Below are positions 14,752 through 23,410 of a DNA stretch of 64,000 bases, in pieces. Position 1 is the stretch's first letter. Every line of letters begins with the position of its first letter. Both the position numbers and the translations under genes were made by a program. The DNA is from Arenibacter hampyeongensis. GTDB taxonomy: Bacteria; Bacteroidota; Bacteroidia; Flavobacteriales; Flavobacteriaceae. Where the stretch lies: the NCBI RefSeq assembly GCF_002909255.1, contig NZ_PIOB01000013.1:28429-92428 (forward strand), written 5' to 3'. The notes beneath the pieces were generated by a model. That model was not told the origin of the DNA. It saw only the letters and a program-made list of their open reading frames with translations, and made no database searches.

Positions 14752-17727
14752 TTAGTAAAGTTTTTCTTCTAACGCATCCCTCCATTGAATAAAACCCTTA
14801 CTATCATTAGAATAATCGTGGATAATTCGGCTAAAGTTTACGGGTTGAGATTCCAAATAAAACTGCCTGCCCTGATTTCTAATTGTATTCAAAGCCGAAT
14901 CGACAGAAGCTAGATGTTCCTTAAAGGATGGGTTATTTTTGTTGAAATGCCAAATGTAAGTCGCTTCTTCAGTATCCAAAGTTTCCAAAATCACATGGAA
15001 TTGGTGATTGCCCAACAACAAGAAAACAAAGGAAAATGGTTGAAGCACAAATCGAAGCTTTAAAATCGCGTGTGCATGATTGTCGGCCAGAAAGCGAAGC
15101 TGGCGAAAATGTTTTACACTTCTCTTTGAAAGGACTTCCTCCAACAATTCTTTTTCCGATGGATAAAGTGCTTGTAGTCTTTCTTTATCCTGTACAATAT
15201 CGGATTCATCCTCAGAGTTTGATTTTTTACTAAAAAAACTTTTCTCTAAGAGCCTGAATCTTACACTTTCCAAGACTTCACGGTTTATCCTTTCCAAGTC
15301 TCTGGAAGTTGCCAATTGTGCAACTAAAACATTGTTTTCAAATTCAGCGGAAACTGTTATTTCTACGGTTTTGGAATCCATTACTTTAACAAAATACGGC
15401 TTAAGCACCTCAAACTCCGGACGTATATAATCATTCTCAATCTCAAATTCTAATTCTTTTTGTAGCTTGGAACTTTTGTGGGTAAATGCAATTGTACCGA
15501 AACGGAAATAGAGCTGCTCGATAGGTACTTTTATAGTTGCCGTCATTGAACTACTTGCTTGTGTCTTGGGAATGGCGTCGGGGGTATCGTCAAATAAGGT
15601 AGCCTGTCTGTCCAGATTTCGGTAATAGGTGTTTCTTTTGAGAAAAAGGCGATTAAGATATTCAATCTTATGATCCCTGTAATCATAAATCAATGGGGCG
15701 ATTTCGGAACGTTGTACCCTTCCAATATATTGGATCAGTTTTCCTTTAAAAGAAAAGGGATATACCAAAAAAAGACAGCTCGCATTTTGCAGATCGGTGC
15801 CTTCTCCAAAGTACTGTCCTGTGGTAATTAAAATTTGATAATTTCCTTTGTTAAGGATTTTCCATTTTAAATTTCTTTCACTTTCGGAATCTTCTCCGCT
15901 TAATGCAATAACCTCGAATTTTTGTTTTAAAAACTGATATAGCGTGGTAATATGTTCTTTTCGTTCTGTGATTACGACCACATGTTTGCCTGCATTCACT
16001 TCTGAAGTAATATCGTCAACTATTCTTTTGTTTCGATCGGAATCATGTACCAGAACTTTTGACAAGGTTTCGAACGTATCCGTTTTTGAATTAAAGGGAA
16101 CTTCCAAGTTTGTATTCCTTACGATAATCCGTGCCTTCTTAAAGGTTTCTATGTCCTGCGGCTTGATGTCTGTTATAAGTTCGCCCAAATAGGCAAAAAT
16201 CAGTTTACCGTCGCTATTTTTTCTGAAAGGGGTGGCAGTTAGACCATACTGGAAATAGGGGTGAAGTTTGGAAATAGTGGAAGCATAGGATTGGGCAGGA
16301 ATGTGATGACATTCATCGATGATTATGGTTTTAAATTTCTCAAGTATTTCAGGAGTGTCTATTTTTTTGGACAAACTTTGGATCATTGCTATTGTAATTT
16401 GCTTTCCTATTTTTGCTTTTCCCTGTCCTATTTTCCCAATTGCACTTTTGGGTATTTTCAAGAAAGCTTCTATACGTTCTATCCATTGGTCTAAAAGCTG
16501 CTTTCTGTGTACGACTATTAATGCTGGTTGGCATTTATCAGCAATTATTTTTAGTCCAATTATTGTTTTTCCAGATCCGGGAGGTGCGGTAATTACGCCA
16601 AAATCTTTTTTGGAAACAGCAGAAAGAACGGTTTTCTGATGCTCCAGCAGTTCTGTGCCGAAAGTAAAATGTGTGTCATTGGATTTTTTTCTTTTATCCT
16701 CAAATTCGAAATCAATTTTTTGTTTGTTACAAAACCGCAGTAATTGTCCAACAGCCCCTCTCGGAAGAAGAACTTCATTTTTCGATTCGGAAACAAGATT
16801 GAAATATCTATCGGTACTCCACGTTGTTCTTCCTATCTTTTTCTTTATGAAATAGTCGGGATTGGCCACGTTGAATGTATCCTTTATAAAATTAACCAAT
16901 GGCGTGGTCAACCCGGTCTTATTGATTCGGATTTCGTTATCCAAACGGATGACAAGTGTATCGCCGGAAAAAGAGTTTTCCAATTCGTCCGCATCGTTTT
17001 TAACGATTGAACGATACAATTCATCAAGTTCGGCGGTTTTTATCTTTTTAATTTTCTTTAATAAACTCCATTGATTCTCATAAGGAACAAGCGTGTTGGG
17101 GTCGATAAAACAACTATTGCCTTCCTCTACGTTCGGTTTATACAATGGCAGGGCTATAAGGTTGCCCAAACCCTTTCCCGTAAGAAAATCCTGATTGGGG
17201 AACAACCTATCAAAACTTGAAGTCTTATCGAATATGGAAAAGGTTCCACTTTCTTCGAGCAACTGTTTAAAAACTAATCTACTTTTTTTAGCGGGATAGG
17301 GTGTTTCAAAAAATATCCAAACATGTCCGCCGTTTCCAGAACGGGAACGCTCTAAATATGCCGGTATATTGTTGGACTCACAAACTGAGATAAAATTTTT
17401 GCATTCCTGTTGCCAGTTTTCCTTATCAAAATCCGCGGCTATAAACCAGGAGGTATTGTCTTTTAGCAAAGGGTAAACTCCAATCAAATGTTCGCCTTCT
17501 AAATGTTTAAAAACTTGATTGTCGTTTAAAGGCAAAAAAGATTTTTCGGTAAAATCTTTAAATGTTCCCCCATTGGTTTTATGTAGCCTATATCGGTAGG
17601 GGTCGTAAAAGTAGGCGGGCATATAGCCACTTTTGTTTCCTTTCTCCCATCGAATGGCAAAAACATCATCCCTTCCTCTGAATAGGGACTTAAACAATTG
17701 AATATGTTCTTTATTTTCCGATTCCAA
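14752..17727 (-). CDS. Primase-superfamily 2 helicase fusion of the TOTE type
   Basis: The 991-residue protein begins with an archaeo-eukaryotic-primase-like domain (about 10-200): a DxD metal motif in FIAADFD (D99, D101) and SGNGGHVW (130-137) are visible. An SF2 helicase follows at about 355-690 with Walker A PPGSGKT (382-388), DECH (471-474), TATP (497-500), the FGEGTDL region and the arginine finger motif QYIGRVQR. The C-terminal 300 residues are an unrecognised extension. This architecture is what has been called the TOTE conflict system, thought to act in defence or in mobile-element conflict. It is transcribed leftwards, divergently from the AbiE operon. Confidence 0.85.
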   Translation of the reverse strand: MESENKEHIQLFKSLFRGRDDVFAIRWEKGNKSGYMPAYFYDPYRYRLHKTNGGTFKDFTEKSFLPLNDNQVFKHLEGEHLIGVYPLLKDNTSWFIAADFDKENWQQECKNFISVCESNNIPAYLERSRSGNGGHVWIFFETPYPAKKSRLVFKQLLEESGTFSIFDKTSSFDRLFPNQDFLTGKGLGNLIALPLYKPNVEEGNSCFIDPNTLVPYENQWSLLKKIKKIKTAELDELYRSIVKNDADELENSFSGDTLVIRLDNEIRINKTGLTTPLVNFIKDTFNVANPDYFIKKKIGRTTWSTDRYFNLVSESKNEVLLPRGAVGQLLRFCNKQKIDFEFEDKRKKSNDTHFTFGTELLEHQKTVLSAVSKKDFGVITAPPGSGKTIIGLKIIADKCQPALIVVHRKQLLDQWIERIEAFLKIPKSAIGKIGQGKAKIGKQITIAMIQSLSKKIDTPEILEKFKTIIIDECHHIPAQSYASTISKLHPYFQYGLTATPFRKNSDGKLIFAYLGELITDIKPQDIETFKKARIIVRNTNLEVPFNSKTDTFETLSKVLVHDSDRNKRIVDDITSEVNAGKHVVVITERKEHITTLYQFLKQKFEVIALSGEDSESERNLKWKILNKGNYQILITTGQYFGEGTDLQNASCLFLVYPFSFKGKLIQYIGRVQRSEIAPLIYDYRDHKIEYLNRLFLKRNTYYRNLDRQATLFDDTPDAIPKTQASSSMTATIKVPIEQLYFRFGTIAFTHKSSKLQKELEFEIENDYIRPEFEVLKPYFVKVMDSKTVEITVSAEFENNVLVAQLATSRDLERINREVLESVRFRLLEKSFFSKKSNSEDESDIVQDKERLQALYPSEKELLEEVLSKRSVKHFRQLRFLADNHAHAILKLRFVLQPFSFVFLLLGNHQFHVILETLDTEEATYIWHFNKNNPSFKEHLASVDSALNTIRNQGRQFYLESQPVNFSRIIHDYSNDSKGFIQWRDALEEKLY

Positions 17728-18041
17728 GGCTATTATTGTTACTTTGCAATTGGAGTAAAAATAGCAATAAATTAGTGATTATAATTTGGGTCGTTGTAGT
17801 GCTAACTGTGTATAGGCAAGATAACTGCTTGGAGCGTTTTTTTGCACTCCATGCGTTTATGCGCGGTGCTTAGGATGTTAGAAAACCGTAGGTTTTTCAA
17901 CTTCCATAGGAACATGGAATTGTAATGCGAAAGCTCTTATACTATTCGTATCAAACAAGCGTCAAATAAGCTATTGTCCATACATGTTGACTTTAACGGG
18001 ACAGCCATCAAATAAGATTGGGAAATATCTTTACTTTAAAT

Positions 18042-18070
18042 GTCAAGTTTTTTGCGCAAAAAAACTTGAC
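18042..18070. promoter_or_regulatory. Palindrome 1 upstream of abiE
   Basis: Arms gtcaagtttttt (18042-18053) and aaaaaacttgac (18059-18070) are exact complements around gcgca. It resembles the promoter-proximal palindrome at 18171 (GTC-A/C-AGTTTTTT) and may be a second AbiEi binding site or a terminator-like structure. Confidence 0.55.
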
Positions 18071-18170
18071 CTGTTGACCGTTTAGTAATGTTTCGGAAGA
18101 AAGAATGGAACAGCTAGGTTACGAATGCACTAAGCAATACTGCAACTAAAGTTATCAAGACTTATTTAAA

Positions 18171-18202
18171 ATGTCCAGTTTTTTAACTAATAAACTGGAC
18201 AT
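18171..18202. promoter_or_regulatory. Palindrome 2, probable AbiEi operator
   Basis: Perfect 11-bp arms atgtccagttt (18171-18181) and aaactggacat (18192-18202) surround 10 bases. It ends 6 bases before the -7 box and so covers the region of RNA polymerase contact. AbiEi antitoxins are known to repress their operon by binding paired inverted repeats in the promoter. Confidence 0.65.
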
Positions 18203-18208
18203 ATTGAA

Positions 18209-18216
18209 TATCTTTG
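18209..18216 (+). promoter_or_regulatory. -7 box of the abiE operon
   Basis: TATCTTTG fits the Bacteroidetes -7 consensus TAnnTTTG. It lies 15 bases upstream of the chosen ATG at 18232, implying a very short leader. A TTG at 18214 lies within the box, which argues against using it as a start codon. No clear -33 TTG is present. Confidence 0.55.
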
Positions 18217-18231
18217 TATAAACAGTTTCCA

Positions 18232-18963
18232 ATGAAAGCCTCTGAATATATAGAAGATAAGATTAATAAGTTGCCCAAAGGTTATGTATTCACCTATATG
18301 GATTTTATGAACGAGGTGGATAGGAGAGAAGCCATCATTAAACATCTGAATAGAATGGCTACTTCCGGTAAGATTAATAAACTATCTAAAGGTAAATACT
18401 TCAAGCCGCAAGAAACTGTATTCGGTACTTTGTTGCCTGATCAACACCAAATTGTAAAAGATTTGTTGGAGGAAGACGGCAAACTAGTAGGGTATATTAC
18501 GGGGTATAGCGTTTATAATTCCCTAGGACTTACCACGCAAGTAAGCAGCACGATACAGATAGGCAAACGTGAGATACGACCTTCTTTTAAAAGAGGCCGT
18601 TTTAGAATTTCGTTCATCAAACAAAAGAATACTATCAATAAGGAAAATATTCCACTATTACGATTGTTGGATGCCATACGTTATATTAAGAAAATACCTG
18701 ATACCACCGTTGAAAAAAGTTGTATTCGATTTATGGCATTATTGCGCGAATTGAAAACTAGCGAACATATAAAACTTATAAAATTGGCCTTTAAATATTC
18801 CCCCGCAACCAGAGCTTTATTGGGTGCATTGCTAAGAGGGATTAATTGCAAGGCAGAGACTGAAATAAGAGACCTTCAAGATAGTTTAAACCCAATAACG
18901 GTTTATGATTTTGATATTTCTAAAAAAGTGTTGTCAAATGCTAAATACTGGAATATAAAATGA
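18232..18963 (+). CDS. AbiEi-like antitoxin (DUF6088 type) of a type IV toxin-antitoxin system
   Basis: From ATG 18232 the product has 243 residues. The N-terminal winged helix region (SEYIEDKINKLPKGYVFTY, then IIKHLNRMATSGKINKLSKG) and the body (ITGYSVYNSLGLTTQVS) match DUF6088/AbiEi-type antitoxins. The family both represses the operon and counteracts the nucleotidyltransferase toxin without direct stable binding (type IV). The downstream toxin gene overlaps it by 4 bases (ATGA). The frame could extend 6 codons to a TTG, but that codon is part of the promoter box. Confidence 0.88.
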   Translation: MKASEYIEDKINKLPKGYVFTYMDFMNEVDRREAIIKHLNRMATSGKINKLSKGKYFKPQETVFGTLLPDQHQIVKDLLEEDGKLVGYITGYSVYNSLGLTTQVSSTIQIGKREIRPSFKRGRFRISFIKQKNTINKENIPLLRLLDAIRYIKKIPDTTVEKSCIRFMALLRELKTSEHIKLIKLAFKYSPATRALLGALLRGINCKAETEIRDLQDSLNPITVYDFDISKKVLSNAKYWNIK

Positions 18964-19937
18964 AGCTGCACGAGAACGAACAACTTTTCAGACAAGCTGT
19001 GCAAGTAACAGCAGAACGGATGGGTATTTTAGATATCTATATCGAGAAGGATTATTGGGTATGCCATGCCCTAAAACTGATCTTTGATAGCACTATTAAA
19101 GATGAAGTCATATTTAAGGGAGGCACGGCTTTGTCAAAGTGTTATAAATTCATCGAACGTTTTTCTGAGGATATTGATTTAGTTGTAATACGAAGAGAAG
19201 AAGAGACAGGGAACCAATTAAAGGCTAAGCTCAAAAAAATAACTAAGGAGATAACTACACCATTCGTAGAAATAGAAATGGAAGGGATTACCAATAAAAT
19301 GGGAATGATTCGAAAGATAGCCTACAACTATCCCAAAATTTTTAAAGGAAATTATGGACAGGTAAGAGATGCCATTATCATAGAAGCAACTTGGCTGGGC
19401 TATTTTGAACCTTACACTAAGAGAGTCCTGAATACCTATATCTATGATATGATGAATGCCACCAACCAAACGACATTGGCGGAAGAATATGACCTATTGC
19501 CTTTTGAAGCACTTGTATTGGATTCTCGAAGAACGTTTTGTGAAAAGATAATGAGTTTGGTTCGGTTCTCACATACGGAAAAACCAATTATCGACCTGAA
19601 TGCTAAAATCAGGCATGTATATGATATCCATCAGCTACTGAAAGACGAAACGGTTCAACAGTTTTTTACTTCAGAAACTTTTGATAAGATGCTACTAAAA
19701 GTAGCCAGTGACGATGTACAAAGTTTTAAGAACAACAACGATTGGTTAAAGTACCACCCTAAAGAAGCATTGATTTTCAACGAACCTGAAGAAGCTTGGA
19801 AACAACTTAAAGACACCTATCAGAATGACTTTCAGTTTTTGGTTTATGGGGAATTACCAGATGAGAAGGAAGTTTTGACCACGATTTTGAAAGTGGCCGA
19901 ACGGTTGAATACGATTACGTGGATTATTACTTTTTAG
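18960..19937 (+). CDS. AbiEii/AbiGii nucleotidyltransferase toxin
   Basis: The 325-residue protein carries the AbiEii signature IFKGGTALSKCYKFIERFSEDIDL at residues 51-73, which contains the GG-S/T nucleotide-binding turn (G54, G55) and the metal-binding D71-x-D73. Further family motifs are DARE-like segments around EYDLLPFEALVLDSRRTFCEKI and the R-H-x-x-D element IRHVYDIHQL. Known homologues transfer nucleotides to tRNA and cause abortive infection or growth arrest. It is translationally coupled to the antitoxin. With HigBA and ParDE it is the third toxin-antitoxin system of the element. Confidence 0.93.
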   Translation: MKLHENEQLFRQAVQVTAERMGILDIYIEKDYWVCHALKLIFDSTIKDEVIFKGGTALSKCYKFIERFSEDIDLVVIRREEETGNQLKAKLKKITKEITTPFVEIEMEGITNKMGMIRKIAYNYPKIFKGNYGQVRDAIIIEATWLGYFEPYTKRVLNTYIYDMMNATNQTTLAEEYDLLPFEALVLDSRRTFCEKIMSLVRFSHTEKPIIDLNAKIRHVYDIHQLLKDETVQQFFTSETFDKMLLKVASDDVQSFKNNNDWLKYHPKEALIFNEPEEAWKQLKDTYQNDFQFLVYGELPDEKEVLTTILKVAERLNTITWIITF

Positions 19938-19994
19938 TATTGAGATATTTAAGAATTTATAATGTTCATGTAAAATTTATACTAATTCTGACAC

Positions 19995-22900
19995 ATGGAA
20001 ATTAATGAAAACCAACAAAATATATATAACGGTTTAAAAAGTATAGGAGAAGAGATATCATCTTTTTACATGGATGCATTGGATATTCTTCATAGTGAAA
20101 ACCTGAAATCAAAATCTTATCTCTTAGCGCATGTCGCACGGGAAATAGATGGTGGATTAAGAGATATTCTGGCGCCAATGGGTGCAAAGGAGAAAATGCT
20201 CAAAGAACCTTCACTTAAAGACCGGGGGAATGTTGTATCGATATTAGTGGCTCTAGATTTGCCTATCGATGATAGTTTTGCCCAACAGTATATAAACGTT
20301 GCCACAAAATTTGTAAAGTATGCGCATCGGAGAGGCGCAACAAAATCACTTAGAGATCCAAAAGAAGTTATACAGTTATGGTTTGATTATGAATTAATTC
20401 TTTTGAAGTTGCTAGGTAGTTTTATTAACCAATTAAAGCAAATTGAACGAATTGTCAGGTTTGAGAACCCTACAAAACAAATCCTTGCAGCATTAAGGAA
20501 CATCTTTAAAGACGAACAGAAGGAGAGACATTTTTATATTAGCCTTAAAAAAGTAAGTTGGCTAAAACCTTTACATAACAGTGGCTTTTTCTCTCCTGAA
20601 TATATATTGGATGAGGCCTTATGGAACCAAGCTGAATACTTAGAATTTATATCCCTAGAGATTAAAAAGGGTAATGTAGATGATAAAAACTCTGAAGTTT
20701 TAATAAAAATTGTACTTGAGATATGTAACTACTCTAAAAACATAAAAAAACTTGAAAATTACAGGATTTGGTACTTTCTTCTAGATATACTAACAAATTT
20801 ACCCAAAGATTACGTAACAAATAAAATAGTTGATTACATACCTGATTTCTTTAATACAAAATTTGAGAACAACCTTCAAAGCGAATCAATTTTTAAGCTC
20901 ATATATTCTTTTTTCGATAAAGAAGAAATAACTAATAAGGACAAGCAGAAAATTGAAAAATTAGTCAAATTAGTTTTTGAAATATCGGATAAGCAAATAT
21001 TTAGAGATCGGTCAAGCTATGAAACTGGTAAGTATTCCCCTGTTATTAGGGCGTATAGATTAAAACAAGCTTGTGAGAATCCAGTTTTTTACTCAGGCGT
21101 TCCTAAATATTGCTCTAATAAGATTATTTATTTTATTGCCGATAATCTACTAATCTATTTGAAGGCCGAATATATAAGTGAGTTCTGGATTAAAAGCATA
21201 TTTCACATCGATGAAGTTGACAAACATTCATATTCCATTGAAACAATTTATTCAATATTCTTAAAAACTATATGCGTAGAAATCTCTAAGCACTCTAAAA
21301 CGCGAATAGAGGAAATAATATCTGCCTTTCTAAGTGATGCATATAATCATAAACACTTTATAAAACTTTCTTTGTTTCTGTTTGCAAAAACATGGAAAAA
21401 TTCAAAACAAATCTTCTTTGATTTAATAAAAAATAATGATGAGAAAATGCTATTTTCTAATAATTTTTGGGGAGATGACCTTTATTTTTTGTTAGAAGAA
21501 ATTGCTGATTCCTTAAACCTCAGGGAGGCCTCAATTATTGAAAAAATAATTGAGAATGGTTCTCAGGATAAAGACTATTATGATAAAAGTAAATACCTAG
21601 ATGATTATAAGCTTCTGTGGTATTCAGCACTAAGTACAAATTCATTTTTTGAGAAAAAATATGAATTGCTTTCAAAGAGATTAGATAAGGACAAAAAGCA
21701 AATAAGACCAAGAGAACAGTGTAATGTCACTTTTGGAAGTACCTCTCCAATAAGTAAAAAGGAACTCAAAACCATTTCAGTAAGTAATTTAGTTGGCATT
21801 TTAAAAACATTTGACCCTGAAAGAAGTTTCCGAGAGCCCTGTGTTGAGGGTTTGGCAAGTAACTTAAGTACTTTTATCAAAGAATCACCTCAAAAATTTT
21901 ATGATGATTGTGATTTGTTTTTGCAAACGCCTTATAGATACATTTCAGAGATTTGTTACGCACTTGCTGATAGTTGGAAGAATGACGGTGAAATCAATTG
22001 GGAAGATGTTCTAAATTTTATTTACAAGTATATTAAACAGACTGAATTTGCTACAAATCACCTACAGTTAAAAAACGCATCATATAAACATGATCATTTA
22101 GATGTAGTCAAGAGTTTTTGTAGACTACTAAGTGCGGGGATGAGAAGAGATGAACAAGCCTTTGATGCTAAATTATTGCCGATAGCTGAGAAAATTATAT
22201 TTGTTTTTTTGGATAAATATATAAGCAATGAATTAGAGGACAAAGCAAAAGGAAAATTGGGTTCCGCCATGCATGTCATTAACTCAACATCGGGAGTTAT
22301 AATAGGCACATTATTCGATTTATCCTTAAGAAAGGCGCGGTTACAAAGTAATAGTTTGGAAGATAAAAGCCCAAGATGGGCAGATAAGGAAAAAGAAGCC
22401 TACGAGAAATTAATCAAAAAAAATATTCAGGAGTTCTATATGTATCTCGGCTGGCACAGAAACCAATTTTATTTTTTAGATTATACCTGGACTAATAATC
22501 AATTACAGTCTATACCTTCAAAAAATAATCAAACTATTAAGTCATACTTTGGCGGCCATTTGATTGAATATCCAAATTCAAAATTTGAGTATGAAACATT
22601 TAAAGATGTTTACCTTAAGGCGATAAAGGAAGAGTGGAAAGTCGAGGATTCAACAATGCGAACTGACCCGTTGGAGGTTCATGCAACCATTTTTTACATT
22701 TTTGATTATGAAGATTTAAGAGAAGGAGAAATTCTAACTTATATTTTGAATCAAAAGAATATTCAGAAAATAAGAAGTATTGTTCACTCCTTATCATTTA
22801 AATATGACCAATATTTAGAAAATCAGGATGCCGGTGGTAAAAGCCTATTCAAGAGAAAGATTTTTAAAATTTGGAACTTTACCCTTGAAATACTAGAAGA

Positions 22901-23297
22901 TAGCGCAGATCTCGAATCTAAAGATATGCCAACCTTATTTTATCTTATCAAATATATCGAAGAACTTAATGAGGAAAACTATGAGCTCATTATAAATACT
23001 TCAAAGTTCGCGAGGCATGGTAGGGATTTCGATGAACTAATTAAAAATCTAAATAGATTAAAATTACAAGGTGATGTTGTAGAAAGCAGCATTTATGCCT
23101 GTAACATTTTCATGGAATCAGTATTTAAGGATTTCTATTATGCCTCAATAATGCAGAAAGAGATTATCGAATTTACTGAATCTATGTATCTCCTTGAAAA
23201 TGAAAAACTCACAAACTATTCTAACAGGATTTGTAATGAGTTTGCCAAAAATGGACAGTATTTTTTAAGGAATTTATATGAAAAGTATAATTCTTAA
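19995..23297 (+). CDS. Large unrecognised helical protein, candidate defence gene
   Basis: I do not recognise this 1100-residue protein. It is soluble (no signal peptide or membrane segment), rich in K, E, N, I and L, and looks almost wholly alpha-helical. The N-terminal 150 residues form a distinct unit with VAREIDGGLRDIL (48-59) and FVKYAHRRGATKSLRDP (106-122), reminiscent of small helical RNA- or nucleotide-binding modules, though no canonical HEPN R-x4-6-H motif is evident. The middle and end resemble helical repeat scaffolds; INSTSGVIIGTLFDLSLR lies near 760. No Walker, nuclease or protease motif was found. It starts 57 bases after the AbiEii stop on the same strand, is more AT-rich than the mobilization genes, and ends just before the second hairpin repeat. 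Confidence 0.8.
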   Translation: MEINENQQNIYNGLKSIGEEISSFYMDALDILHSENLKSKSYLLAHVAREIDGGLRDILAPMGAKEKMLKEPSLKDRGNVVSILVALDLPIDDSFAQQYINVATKFVKYAHRRGATKSLRDPKEVIQLWFDYELILLKLLGSFINQLKQIERIVRFENPTKQILAALRNIFKDEQKERHFYISLKKVSWLKPLHNSGFFSPEYILDEALWNQAEYLEFISLEIKKGNVDDKNSEVLIKIVLEICNYSKNIKKLENYRIWYFLLDILTNLPKDYVTNKIVDYIPDFFNTKFENNLQSESIFKLIYSFFDKEEITNKDKQKIEKLVKLVFEISDKQIFRDRSSYETGKYSPVIRAYRLKQACENPVFYSGVPKYCSNKIIYFIADNLLIYLKAEYISEFWIKSIFHIDEVDKHSYSIETIYSIFLKTICVEISKHSKTRIEEIISAFLSDAYNHKHFIKLSLFLFAKTWKNSKQIFFDLIKNNDEKMLFSNNFWGDDLYFLLEEIADSLNLREASIIEKIIENGSQDKDYYDKSKYLDDYKLLWYSALSTNSFFEKKYELLSKRLDKDKKQIRPREQCNVTFGSTSPISKKELKTISVSNLVGILKTFDPERSFREPCVEGLASNLSTFIKESPQKFYDDCDLFLQTPYRYISEICYALADSWKNDGEINWEDVLNFIYKYIKQTEFATNHLQLKNASYKHDHLDVVKSFCRLLSAGMRRDEQAFDAKLLPIAEKIIFVFLDKYISNELEDKAKGKLGSAMHVINSTSGVIIGTLFDLSLRKARLQSNSLEDKSPRWADKEKEAYEKLIKKNIQEFYMYLGWHRNQFYFLDYTWTNNQLQSIPSKNNQTIKSYFGGHLIEYPNSKFEYETFKDVYLKAIKEEWKVEDSTMRTDPLEVHATIFYIFDYEDLREGEILTYILNQKNIQKIRSIVHSLSFKYDQYLENQDAGGKSLFKRKIFKIWNFTLEILEDSADLESKDMPTLFYLIKYIEELNEENYELIINTSKFARHGRDFDELIKNLNRLKLQGDVVESSIYACNIFMESVFKDFYYASIMQKEIIEFTESMYLLENEKLTNYSNRICNEFAKNGQYFLRNLYEKYNS

Positions 23298-23351
23298 TGG
23301 ATAGAATTGCTGGCCCAAATCCTTACCCAAAAATTTTGCGCTTGGATTCTG

Positions 23352-23399
23352 TCCGATTTTTGTAGTATTCAGGCAGATAAACGTTAAGCAAAAATCGGA
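23352..23399. repeat. Conserved hairpin, copy 2 (11-bp stem, 26-base loop)
   Basis: Arms tccgatttttg (23352-23362) and caaaaatcgga (23389-23399) match copy 1 at 13665 exactly. The loop has the same length with five substitutions. It lies 11 bases beyond the stop of the membrane coiled-coil gene and about 55 bases beyond the 1100-residue gene. Confidence 0.85.
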
Positions 23400-23410
23400 T
23401 AGGGCGCAAC

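Larger units (their letters stand above)
17728..18231. other. Divergent control region between helicase and AbiE genes
   Basis: About 500 bases carry promoters for both directions. Two long inverted repeats (18042-18070 and 18171-18202) lie in the right half. The left half has several short hairpins, for example aaaacc-gta-ggtttt near 17882. No small gene is credible. Confidence 0.55.

Noticed and set aside
17760..18040. Integron attC-like segment (taactg...gcaagataac)
   Set aside because: The R' and R'' boxes are not properly paired and no integron integrase or further copies exist.
19995..20400. HEPN ribonuclease assignment for the N terminus of the 1100-residue protein
   Set aside because: The helical look and conserved-seeming charged residues are suggestive, but the R-x4-6-H active-site motif is not clearly present.
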